A stretch of 64,000 bases of DNA from assembly GCA_030141605.1 (NCBI GenBank), contig JAQGDQ010000343.1, positions 1-64,000 on the forward strand. Direction: 5' to 3'. The notes beneath the pieces were generated by a model. The model was not told the DNA's origin and searched no databases. It saw only the letters and a list, made by a program, of their open reading frames with translations. This stretch comes from Tubiluchus corallicola. Its lineage: Eukaryota > Priapulida > Priapulimorpha > Priapulimorphida > Tubiluchidae. The position numbers and the translations under genes are program-made. The first letter of the stretch is position 1. Each line of letters begins with the position of its first letter. Shown piece after piece: positions 53,290 through 64,000 of the stretch.

Positions 53290-54707
53290 ATTTTGCATGC
53301 AGACAGTACGGACTATTGTGCATTTACAACAGAAAGCGATGAAGGCGGAATTTTCATTTTACCAATTTTCTACGACCATCAAATGCATCATACCCGTTTT
53401 TAACATGGATCGGTGACCTGTAATAAAGTCTCAAGAAAAATGCTTCGAAAAAAGCCACAATTGTGGCTAGGAAAAAGGTCATAATTAATTTTGGCTAGGG
53501 TTGCAAGTTAAGGTTAGTGTACTGGACAGTGCTGCCACCTCTTGAGGCTAGCAGGCAGTTACCTCAACTTACCTGTCAGGTGAATTCGTGGTACGTGACT
53601 TTAGGTACGTGGCTTTGTGAACTGCTGTAAAGACTTGGCCTTGATATGTGGGCTTGGTCTCATGTGACTTGTCCAACGTGTTGTTGAGTTAATTAAAGTA
53701 TTGTAATTAAATGTGTTTGTTGAGTTATTTAAATTATTGTTAATTAAATGTGTTTGTTGAGTTAATTAAAGTATTGTTAATTAAATGTGTTTGTTGAGTT
53801 AATTAAAGTATTGTAATTAAATGTGTTTGTTGAGTTATTTAAATTATTGTTAATTAAATGTGTTTGTTGAGTTAATTAAATTATTGTTAATTAAATGTGC
53901 TTGTTGAGTTAATTAAATTATTGTTAATTAAATGTGCTTGTTGAGTTAATTAAATTATTGTTAATTAAATGTGTTTGTTGAGTTAATTAAATTATTGTTA
54001 ATTAAATGTGTTTGTTGAGTTAATTAATTATTGTTAATTAAATGTGTTTGTTGAGTTAATTAAATTATTGTTAATTAAATGTGTTTGTTGAGTTAATTAA
54101 TTATTGTTAATTAAATGTGCTTGTTGAGTTATTTAAATTATTGTTAATTAAATGTGTTGTTGGTTAATTAAATTATTTAATTAATGTTTGTTGAGTTAAT
54201 TAAATTATTGTTAATTAAATGTGCTTGTTGAGTTAATTAAATTATTGTTAATTAAATGTGTTTGTTGAGTTAATTAAATTATTGTTAATTAAATGTGCTT
54301 GTTGAGTTAATTAAATTATTGTTAATTAAATGTGTTTGTTGAGTTAATTAAATTATTGTTAATTAAATGTGTTTGTTGAGTTAATTAATTATTGTTAATT
54401 AAATGTGTTTGTTGAGTTAATTAAACGTGTTTGTTGAGTTAATTAAATTATTGTAAATTAAATGTGTTTGTTGAGTTAATTAAATTATTGTTAAGTAAAT
54501 GTGCATGTTGAGTTAATTAAATTATTGTTAGTTAAATGTGCTTTTTGAGTTAATTAAATTATTGTTAATTAAATGTGTTTGTTGAGCTAATTAAATTATT
54601 GTTAATTAAATGTGTTTGTTGAGTTAATTAAATTATTGTTAATTAAATGTGTTTGTTGAGTTAATTAAATTATTGTTAATTAAATGTGCTTGTTGAGTTA
54701 ATTAAAT
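53290..54707 (+). repeat. Block 1: unique segment plus 37-bp minisatellite
   Basis: About 390 bp (53290-53680, from attttgcatgcagacagtac to catgtgacttgt) followed by about 27 copies of a 37-bp unit built on gttgagttaattaaattatt and gttaattaaatgtg(c/t)tt. Period 37 is not a multiple of three. Block 2 at 54760 repeats both parts. Confidence 0.95.
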
Positions 54708-54759
54708 TGACAATGTTGAATCCAAACGTCAATGCTGAGTTTACTAATTAGTAATTAGT

Positions 54760-56026
54760 ATTTTGCATGCAGACAGTACGGACTATTGTGCATTCACAAC
54801 AGATAGCAAAGAAGGCGGAATTTTCATTTTACCAATTTTCTGCGACCTTCAAATACATCATACCCGTTTTTAAAATGGATCGGTGACCTGTAATAAAGTT
54901 ACAAGAAAAAAGTTACGAAAAAAGTCCCAAGTGTGGCTAGGAAAAAGGTCACAATTAATTTTGGCTAGGGTTGCAAGTTAAGGTTAGTGTACTGGACAGT
55001 GCTGCCACCTCTTGAGGCCAGCAGGCAGTTACCTCAACTTACCTGTCAGGTGAATTAATGGTACTTGACTTTAGGTACGTTTCTTTGTGAACTGCTTGGC
55101 CTTGATATGTGGGCTTGGTCTCATGTGACTTGTACAACTTGTTGTTGAGTTAATTAAATTATTGTTAATTAAATGTGTTTGTTGAGGTAATTAAATTATT
55201 GTTAATTAATTGTGTTTGTTGAGTTAATTAAATTATTGTTAATTAAATGTGCTTGTTGAATTAATTAAATTATTGTTAATTAATTGTGTTTGTTGAGTTA
55301 TTTAAATTATTGTTAATTAAATGTGTTTGTTGAGTTAATTAAATTATTGTTAATTAAATGTGTTTGTTGAGTTAATTAAATTATTGTTAATTAAATGTGC
55401 TTGTTGAGTTAATTAAATTATTGTTAATTAAATGTGTTTGTTGAGTTAATTAAATTGATTGTTAATTAAATGTGCTTGTTGAGTTAATTAAATTATTGTT
55501 AATTAAATGTGCTTGTTGAGTTAATTAAATTATTGTTAATTAAATGTGCTTGTTGAGTTAATTAAATTATTGTTAATTAAATGTGCTTGTTGAGTTAATT
55601 AAATTATTGTTAATTAAATGTGCTTGTTGAGTTAATTAAATTATTGTTAATTAAATGTGTTTGTTGAGTTAATTAAATGTGTTTGTTGAGTTAATTAAAT
55701 TATTGTTAATTAAATGTGTTTGTTGAGTTAATGAAATTATTGTTAATTAAATGTTTGTTGAATTAATTAAATTATTGTTAATTAAATGTGTTTGTTGAGT
55801 TAATTAAATTATTGTTAATTAAATGTGCTTGTTGAGTTAATTAAATTATTGTTAATTAAATGTGTTTGTTGAGTTAATTAAATTATTGTTAATTAAATGT
55901 GCTTGTTGAGTTAAATAAATTATTGTTAATTAAATGTGTTTGTTGAGTTAATTAAATTATTGTTAATTAAATGTGCTTGTTGAGTTAGTTAAATTATTTT
56001 TAAATAAACGTGTTTTGAGTTAATTA
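54760..56026 (+). repeat. Block 2: duplicate of unique segment plus 37-bp minisatellite
   Basis: 54760-55141 matches 53290-53680 at more than 90% (with a small deletion near aactgctgtaaagacttgg), followed by about 24 copies of the same 37-bp unit. Ends before ctggagtcagtgtctcct. The two blocks arose by duplication of a composite unit. Confidence 0.95.
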
Positions 56027-58299
56027 AATTATCATTTCCTGGAGTCAGTGTCTCCTGCAATTGGTGTTTAGGGTTAACCTGTTGTTACAGTTGGGGGTCA
56101 CAGAGTGATAGTGCAAAGGGATAAAAAGGCAAACTCATAATGTTGATGCAATTTTTATTAAATTTCAAATCCAAAAATACAGAAGGAGCCACTATAGATA
56201 GTCGCCGACATACGAACACAGTCAGTTCAAGTTGATTAGTCGTAAGTTGAACCTTTATGTTCATGTAAGGTACTTTTTGCATACGCGCATCAAATATGGC
56301 TGTGGCTACAAATGAATTTATCGAAATAGATACCGATTTAAAAGTAACTTGCTTAAAAACAAAAGCAAATATGAGTTATAATTAGTTTCGTATAATTAAC
56401 TAATTAACTTTTGATCGGGTTGTAAAGTCGAGCAGTCATAAGTTATACAGGTCGTAAGTTGACGACTACCCTTACACTGTTAAATGCTTGCATAACAAAA
56501 TCATGCATAAGTCGGCAATTAAACTTTTCTAGTTCATGTATCCTGAATCTCCATTTCATGAGGATCATTTTGATACCAAGTTCATCGCTCTATGTTATTT
56601 CTAAACTGAGATAATCCATGTTGAAGTTGATGGTTGCTATGGACTTTGCAAGAGCACATTGAAGTTGTGTTTAAATCCAGTAGGTGGCTCTTCCTGAAGA
56701 AGATCTGATCTTGTCAACAGAAAAAACCCGAAGCAAAATGGCTGCATTCACAAGCTACAATCGGTGTTTGAAAATGCAAGTTTTTTTACAATTGCAGTAC
56801 TAGTTTCTAGACAGTAAAATGGGTAAGGAGTTATAAAATTTAATTTTTATTTTTTTTTAAATTTTTTGTTAATTTCATGCTAGAATATAAAAGTGCAATA
56901 TATTAAGGGTTTGTTTTTATGAAAACGAAAATTTCACATTTGACCAAATTTTTGGTGCATTCTACTTTGAAGCATCATAACATAGTTTTAAATATGCCGA
57001 CTTATGAACGGTTTTGGTTTGCAAGTAAAAACTGTTGCCTATTACGCTGTATATCTTTTAATCCCAATTCAAGCTTGAGTGTAAGAGTTCATAGTCACAT
57101 ATTCAATAGTATTCCGCAAAATACACTCTATAATCTCTCAGTACTGAATATTGCACAATACTATTGAGTGACTATGACTATGGCTATGATTATGAATTTA
57201 CTTTCACACATCAAGAAATACAATATCAAACACATCAATAAATTAAAAATAAAATAATTTAAGTAGTACGAGGTGAGTGTACAACCATGCGGTCATTAAC
57301 ACACTCACCTTACTTAAAAGAAAAACTATGATAATTATGCATGCTTCTGTACGTAGATAAGTTAATAATGTAAATAAGAATGAAGTAATAATAGCAATTG
57401 TATAAGAGGAATACAACTGTGAAAGTTAAGAAAGGAAAGCATAATATGTAATTACGACTTTGAGTGAGCCATAAAGAGTGAAAATTTTTAAATAGTTACG
57501 AATTTGAATTATCTGATTATCTGTCAGCACAGGAACAAGCATAAGTACACATTTAATATATATATATATAACTACATATATAACTACATGTTTATATGAC
57601 AATAATGTATACTGTTAATTGCACATAATAGTACCATAATGATCAAAAGCGTCTGTAGGTGACATTTGAGGATTGCATTGCAAATTGGGCAACATTTCAC
57701 ACTTATCTGGGTCAGGTAAAACAAATATATTGTGCAATATAATTTCAATTGTTCACAATTATAATGTGCAATGCTATTCAAAATGTGTACGCCCACCCAA
57801 ATATACGTAAACAATGTAACTGACGACAAATTGGTAATAAACTCTGGGGGATTATGGCAATAATTTGGAGCGATCGTATTGATTCCGGATAAACAAATGA
57901 GTTGAAAAAATTGATACAAAGAACATGATGATGATGACGACGATAACAAGAATGGTGATGGTGATGACCACGATATTCAGCGATGACAATGGCGAGGATA
58001 CAGCAACTATGATAACGACGAAGACAAGGACTTGCTGTTCACAACACGCTTACCAATACTGAAGAAACAATGTAGAAATGATTAATGATACTATCATTAC
58101 TAATTAATTTCTAGTTTAATTACATAAAATAGCAGTCCTAACAGAAAATCTCAATTTAGCAGAAATAAAATTGCTAAATGGCGAATAAAAGCATCAGGGT
58201 TTTTTGAAGACTTGTGCAATTGGCCAACTTTGAGAGTTTCAGCATTTGCTAATACCATCGTCAGCGGAAATTAAAATTTGTAATTGAGGGTATTACAGC

Positions 58300-58300
<1 letters not shown>
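56027..58300. other. Intergenic, no gene supported
   Basis: AT-rich. Short plus-strand (56919-57167) and minus-strand (57584-57949) frames have no family support. A GATGAT-like degenerate tract lies at 57927-58030. Confidence 0.5.

Positions 58301-58353
<53 letters not shown>
58301..58353 (+). repeat. (AAT)n microsatellite
   Basis: About 17 perfect AAT triplets. Confidence 0.97.
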
Positions 58354-58354
<1 letters not shown>

Positions 58355-58969
58355 GAAAACTGCCAACTAAAATATATAAATTAAACACAGTGAACGTAGA
58401 ATTAATCGTATACTAAAACTATGGTGCTTTCATTGCCAATTTTATTTCTGCTAAAATAATAGAAAACTTTACAAAAACAAAAAACACGCAAATTCGCTAC
58501 GATTATTATTTAACTAACTATTCAACACTAGAAGAACCTGGCACGTCGATTGTTGCCCTCCCATTTATTCTAAGTATTATGCTTTTTCCAGTCCTTCTGC
58601 TGTTAAAAGATTAAACTTCACTTTAAAAATCCATATGCATTGATGTAAATAACAACACAAGTGTGATAGAACTATTTTCTGCAATTTGCACTGGTTTGAA
58701 ATTTAGCATAAAATAGAGCTATAGGATGCAAGAACAAAATATATATCTATAATGGAATAATATGGAATATATATGTATACATATATGTAAATATGTACAT
58801 ATTCCAAGTCGGTTTCACATAAGTTAGAAACATTCTACGAAAAAATTAAATTTAAACATATTTTTTATCAATTTATTCAACGTTTAAGTAATCTATACTT
58901 AATCCCATCCAGAAAAGCCAATGTAAACCAAGCCTCATTGTACAAGTACTTCACTAATTCACACCACAC

Positions 58970-59185
58970 CACACTTCATCGTACCTCACAGTACAACACT
59001 ACATCACACTACATCGTACCTCACAGTACAACACTACATCACACTACATCGTACCTCACAGTACAACACTACATCACACTACATCGTACCTCACAGTACA
59101 ACACTACACCACACTACATCGTACCTCACAGTACAACACTACATCGCACTACATCGTACCTCACAGTACAACACTACATCACACC
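58970..59185 (+). repeat. 35-bp minisatellite, about six copies
   Basis: tcgtacctcacagtacaaca followed by ctacatcacactaca, period 35 bp. Degenerate continuation (ccacac-rich) runs to about 59330. Confidence 0.93.
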
Positions 59186-60022
59186 ACATACCATGCCATG
59201 CAGCACCATATCAGATCGTACCTTACCATGCCACAACAAATTACATAATACAATGCCACACAACACACTATCATACCAAACTACAGCACACCAGACAACC
59301 CCACACCACACCACAGTACACTCAGCTATGCCTTAATTAAACTTTAGAAAATATAACATCATACCACACCCAAACACACCACAACACAACCAGCGAAACG
59401 CCGAATCAAACCAGCCAAAACCAATCAAAACCAAAACTAATAAAACTTTATGAAAGAATTAACTAATAAAATTTATAAATTGATAGTAACTATTCAGTAA
59501 TTACGCGAAGGACTGCAAAATCTGTCATAGAATACGTACAAACAAAGACCAAACATTTCTTTCTAACTTAAAACAATTTTCAAAAATTATTCTTTTCGTA
59601 AGATTAACCGCAAGACAGGGAAGTCGAGAGATATCATAAAAATACAGAAAACTCCTCAGTTAGACGCAAACCAAAAATCAAATTGTTATACATCTACAAT
59701 TGTTATACATTAAATACAATACAATCTACTTTAGTAGGATCATCTGTTACGACACTTTCTAGAAAGAAATTTATCTTACAATGTGTTGTGTTTTGTTTCT
59801 CTCGTAGAGAAAACCAGAAAACACGTCGTCAAATTAAACTACTATACGAGAATTCTACAACACAAAAGTATGAAGGAACGCGAAATGTTTACAGTAAATG
59901 TGATAATCTGGAAACGTGAAAGCGTATCTGAGAATCTGAGAATACGAGGATACAAGAGAATATGAGGGAATGAACTCCAGCGGCCAGCTCCGCCTTATTT
60001 ATCAGTGCCAGGGAACAATCTA

Positions 60023-60046
60023 GAAATAGAAAGTTCTAGAAACTTC
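60023..60046 (+). promoter_or_regulatory. Heat-shock-element-like array
   Basis: Four consecutive inverted units GAA-2-TTC-2-GAA-2-TTC at 60029-60046 fit the canonical heat-shock element exactly, with another GAA at 60023. Further ttctagaa occurs near 60240. No gene start is near on the plus strand, and the neighbouring pentraxin gene ends, on the minus strand, at 60374. Function is therefore uncertain; it may belong to a repeat or an unseen transcript. Confidence 0.5.
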
Positions 60047-60373
60047 TACAAGGTAAGAAGATTGTTCTACTATACTATAGAACGATTTACAGTATTCTAC
60101 TTAATTCTAATGGATCTCCACAACACAATGTGTGTTTGAAATCAGATCAATGTTAATTCAACAGTAAGATAAAGGCACCTGAAGTTTCTGAAGCAGCAGA
60201 ATTTTCATTGTTGAGACTGAAAATCTTGTAATTCTGCAATTCTAGAAACTCGTTACAAAGTTGAAGTACTACAAAACTCTACTATTATCTGCAGTTTTAG
60301 ATGTGCTATTTTTTTTGCCTCTCTGTTGTTTGCAGTATCGATATCATAATCACATAAAAACTAAAACTTGTAT

Positions 60374-60803
60374 TTAAAACTCGGGACAACTGAGTAAGTA
60401 TTTTAGTTCTTGTGTTGTCAACCCTCCGTGGAAGGACCCCTTATAAATTTCACACCATGAAAATACATTTCCGCCGCTTGCATAACAGTTATCATACAAC
60501 TGACTTATCTGAGCGGATGTAAGTTCATAGTCGTAGAAGTTTACTCCAGATATTTTCCCAACAAATGATTCATCAGCGTCGAATTCTCCAACTGGATATT
60601 TATCTGGTTCTTGTCCTATCACCAGCGTGCCGCTGCGATCAGCTACTTCGTTAGCTGTATCATCATTTGAGCCTGAATATTCCAATGATCCGTTTAGGTA
60701 AAGCTTGTGACCTCCAGATCCTGTTTTCCATGTCATAACGAAATGGTGCCAACTGTGATCATGTAATACTTCCAAGGAATCAGAGTAAATGTAATCGTAG
60801 TCC
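60374..60803 (-). CDS. Pentraxin-like gene, last exon
   Basis: Acceptor tttttcag on the minus strand next to 60803. It encodes HDHSWHHFVMTWKTGSG, the calcium loop GQEPD, and the C-terminal FVGKISGVNFYDYELTSAQI ending CPEF-stop. The cysteines DNC, WC and SC near the end are not in the canonical positions. Confidence 0.88.
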
Positions 60804-63412
60804 CTGAAAAATACATACATTTGTAGTCATGGGTTGCAGATTTTATTTTTCCTTCGTTATTGCTAAAAGAAAAACAGTCCAACGTTTTTATAGCCATAAC
60901 TAAAAACGTACTTTCAACAGTGTATTCAACTTTATTTCAGCAAATTAGGTCTACGTGATGTTTAAGCCAGTTTTTCATCCATGTCTTGTTATCACTTGAT
61001 GTTCTCTCCAAAAAACAAGAGTCATGCAAATGTAAAGCAAAGTTCGGTTCGAAAAATTGGATTTTTTGTTCGAGAATATTTCCGTAAGTTTCACACGATC
61101 AATTGCGAATTAGTAGAGCCTTAGATTTTCGAAAACGGTGTCACTCCCACCATCTTGAATATAATATGGTGATTGATAATCCGACTCAATCCATCAATGC
61201 GGATTTCGTTCTTAGTTCTGACCAGACCACGTAATCAGACCACGTGACCAGACCACGTGACCAGACCACAATCATTGGCAAACAATGCTCAGGTTGCTGC
61301 CATCGATTGAGTCGATACAGTGTGCCAGGAGTAGAACACGAGCACCTTACTGAAACAAAACTTCATATGAGCGTATCTGCCATTTTGAATTTAAGATGGC
61401 GGCAAAAACATTTTAGAAAAAAGACGAAGGTTCCGCCTGTTTACAAGGAGTGTCCCAGAGTGATTTAAGCATCAACTGACAGACTCAGATTTTCCATTTT
61501 GCATTTTGAATTTAAGGTGGCAGTGGCAAAATATAATTTTCAATAAACCTAAGGTTCTGACAGTTCGCAAGGAGTATATTAGAACGAATTCTACTTTGAC
61601 GGCAGGATTCTCAATTTGTTATTCTAAATTCAAGATCGTGGCCATTTTCAGAAAAAGGCAAAGGCTCTGCCAATTCACAATGGATCATCATCAAGGTGCA
61701 AAGGAGCGTACTGGAACGAATTCCGCATGGATTAGCATAATCAGTTTTTCGATCCGCCATTTACAAATCAAGATGGTGGGGTGATAACATAATTTTCAAA
61801 AAAGCCTAAAGCTCTGCTGGTTCGATTTGGATCATCATGAAACTTTACAGGATTTTCCAGAAATGGGGAATGAAACATCTGACTCGGTCATTTGATGCTC
61901 AGTTTGTTCTATGATATACTCCTTGTGAATAGGCACAGTCTTTTTAGACTTTTTCTAAAATATTTTTGCCGCCATCTGGAATTCAAAATGGCAGACTAAA
62001 AATCCGGCAGTAGATGAGGATCTTACTCTAGTATACTCATACGAAACTTTGCCACGATTCGCTGTAAATTCACGGAGCCTTAGGGCTTGTTCAAAACGTC
62101 CTTCTCCAACAACAACTATAGCAACATCCAAAGGAGTAGCGATTTGGTTCGATTTGTCACGTGGCACTCTCACAAAAACAACAAAAAAGCGAGTGACATA
62201 TGCAAGTACTAAGCATAAAGTTTAGAGGCTAGAGGGCGGAGGAGGTCAAGTGACCCAACGGCCATGTGTAGAGGAGCAAACCTTCCAAATTAGGAGTGGC
62301 GGACCAGGGCAGCATGCTCACTGACTCCGGCAGCTCCTGCAGCCAACCTGGTGCCAAATGTATCGCTCCGCTTTCCTCTGGACGACACCAGGAAGGAAGA
62401 GAGGGGGTTCCTGTTGTCTGGGCAACTCAGGATCTCCATACACCTTGCCCAGGCGTGTGCCCTGGAGACGTTCAAGGATCGCACTGCTCAGCCACAGTCG
62501 ACGCTGCAGCTCCATCAATGTGATCAATATCTGACTCTCTTGGCGCACACTCCATTGTCTTCCGAGACAGAAGGATGCCAACAACAACAAAACATAAAGT
62601 CAGTTACTTCGTACAGTACTCAATTCTGGCCAGTTGCCCGTGAGCAGTGTTGCAACTTGAGGGAACTTGTACCTTCCCATTCCTGGATATCAGTCTCAGT
62701 CAATCTGAGCTTGTGTCTATGACTGTTTCCTAAAGGTTGAGGCGAATTGCATTGTCGACGTAAGCTTGGCTAAATTTGATTTAAAACTAGTAGAACCGCT
62801 TTTCTGAATCCCAGCAAAATCTTGAACAATATTCAACACGCCTACAATTTTGAATTGCATGGCTTTCTCATAGGACTGGAAAATAGTTTAAAACTGTGAA
62901 CAGAAAATTGTTGAACAAATTTTCTGCATTATAAATATTTTGTCAACGTACTCTTATCAATTCTGTGTAAAGTTCTTTCACTGATTTTGCAAAGTAAGTT
63001 CTCAGTATAATTTTGTTACAGTAAGACTGAGGAACTTGTTTCAATCAGAATTATCAAAAACAAACACAAATAGAAGTTGTGACAATGCCATGATAGTAAT
63101 AACAATGCACATATTCTACTGGGAATAACAATGCATAGTAATAACAATGCACAAATTATACTGGGCAACTCACGTACCCATTAACGTAAAACTTTATCTT
63201 GTCTGTAATGTCTGGATAGACATAAATTGTGATCCCGTTTGTTGTAGTTGGTGTGGCATAAGAAAATATGCAGTTCTTTTCGTTGTATGAATGGTCTATC
63301 TTCAGCCAAACAGAAACTGTGAACTCTGCTATGGGAGCACGAGATGAAACGTCTTTTGCAAAATATACGGTGCTGCTACTTTTCTTAAAGAACAGCTCAG
63401 TCATGCAACTGT
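60374..63412 (-). CDS. Pentraxin-like (LamG-fold) secreted protein, 5'-partial
   Basis: Two exons: 63178-63412 and 60374-60803 (stop TAA at 60374-60376), joined in phase 2; the first exon enters in phase 1, so more exons lie to the right. 220 residues are seen. Order of pentraxin features: FTVSVWLKI...IFSYATP, KFYVNG, the signature region HFVMTWKT, LYLNG, LVIGQEPD, FDADESFVGKISGVNFYDYE and GNVFSWCEI. GQEPD and the following acidic residues correspond to the calcium-binding loop. It is expected to be a secreted calcium-dependent binding protein of the innate-immune pentraxin type; ligand unknown. The signature has Val instead of Cys, and the partner cysteine is also replaced. The start and signal peptide were not found. 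Confidence 0.87.
61370..61995. repeat. Degenerate 117-140 bp tandem repeat with inverted end
   Basis: gaatttaagatggcgg-type blocks recur at 61387, 61508, 61625 and 61765, each followed by ttttcaaaaaa...aaggttctgcc...ttcacaaggagtat. At about 61950-61992 the block appears inverted (ttttgccgccatct). It lies in the pentraxin intron. Confidence 0.75.
62228..62590 (-). repeat. GC-rich dispersed repeat, inverted copy of 43885-44295
   Basis: Nearly identical on the minus strand to the copy near the channel gene. Lies in the pentraxin intron. It carries a 90-codon minus-strand frame with few replacements relative to the other copy. Confidence 0.88.
63178..63412 (-). CDS. Pentraxin-like gene, penultimate exon
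   Basis: Acceptor ttttttcag next to 63412 and donor GTACGT after 63178, on the minus strand. It encodes CMTELFFKKSSSTVYF, APIAEFTVSVWLKI and IFSYATPTTTNGITIYV, ending KFYVNG. This is the first half of the pentraxin fold. Confidence 0.86.
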
Positions 63413-64000
63413 CTGAAAAAAACAAGAAGTTTTGTTATAAACATGACAAACCAAATTACAATTACCTATAATAACGCAAATCTATTTCTTAATTCGAAGA
63501 ATGGGTGCAATTGATTAGAAACCCTATAATTAAAAATCGAGCCCCATGTTTCAAAACAGTATTGTGATCCATCATCAAATTTTGCTTGATAATCACAGTG
63601 GTTGTTTGAAACATTGTATTTTCTCTTTTTCTTAGTAGTGAAATTTTCCATTCATTATAATTATCCAAATTCACAGAGTTGAGTTACAGAAGCAGTGTAA
63701 TGCATACATTTACATGGGGCACATGTACACACAGAGAGACTGCTTCCCACATATCGTTCAATACTTCGAAAGTGTGTGGCTCAAGGGATGTTTTTGCCTA
63801 ACATTTGAATGCAGTTTGCAAAACATGGTGCGAATTGTTTGCCTAAAAGCAAATCACAGAAAGTGTATTGCAATATGGCGCCCATCGTTTGTATCAGAAT
63901 TCGCGTGAGTCTAGGAATCTCTCTGTGTGCAGGAACGACTTTTAAATCTATGGCATAAAGTTTCTTTTTCAAAACGAAAACAATATCTGTTCTAGTGTGA
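63413..64000. other. Upstream of the pentraxin-like exons, no exon seen
   Basis: Short minus-strand frames at 63466-63674 (CDYQAKFDDGSQYCFETWG) are open, but lack a clean acceptor and a matching phase-1 donor. The missing first exons are either very short here or beyond the window. Confidence 0.45.

Noticed and set aside
53203-53403. 66-codon ORF with GCILHADSTDYCAFTTESDE
   Set aside because: Falls at the start of the duplicated block. In the second copy the upstream half of the frame is missing, and replacements are not protein-like.
63466-63674. Candidate upstream exon of the pentraxin-like gene
   Set aside because: Two overlapping frames are open, but neither gives a phase-1 donor in good context, and neither resembles a pentraxin N-terminus or signal peptide.

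Overview
The window is nuclear DNA of a non-vertebrate animal. It is AT-rich, genes are split by GT-AG introns of roughly 0.7-2.4 kb, and most of the rest is tandem arrays and short transposon copies. The protein families (secreted tectonin/PAN lectin, pentraxin, DEG/ENaC channel, heparan-sulfate 3-O-sulfotransferase-like enzymes, GPI-type beta-lactamase-like hydrolase) point to a metazoan, probably marine. The phylum cannot be fixed from the sequence alone.

Layout. (1) 1-13048, plus strand: the 3' part of a tectonin-repeat gene, eight exons ending in a PAN/apple domain. All introns are phase 1, and the exons form a repeated four-exon module D-A-B-C. (2) 13049-22640: no supported gene. It holds a 91-bp triplication, an 87-bp minisatellite, a 613-bp terminal-inverted-repeat (TIR) element, and a 2.4-kb foldback element with a hAT miniature element inside it. 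(3) 22644-32533, plus strand: a six-exon beta-lactamase-like serine hydrolase with signal peptide and GPI-type tail. Its introns carry a LINE 3' end, a hAT remnant, a piggyBac-like element and a 651-bp inverted-repeat element. (4) 32560-36840: repeats, including a tRNA-SINE-like inverted pair. (5) 36844-51629, minus strand: three single-exon 3-O-sulfotransferase paralogues, with a single-exon DEG/ENaC channel between the second and third. (6) 46.9-48.4 kb: 39-bp minisatellite with higher-order structure; 49.3-49.6 kb: 82-bp array. (7) 53.3-56.0 kb: a duplicated block, each copy being about 400 bp of unique sequence followed by a 37-bp array. (8) 60374-63412, minus strand: the last two exons of a pentraxin-like gene that has lost both canonical disulfide cysteines.

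The genes do not form one pathway. They share a cell-surface or secretory theme (lectins, glycan sulfation, surface hydrolase, ion channel), which is a description and not evidence of co-regulation. Several long ORFs come from tandem repeats whose period is a multiple of three and are not called as genes. All protein-family calls are from recognisable motifs read by eye; no database search was possible.
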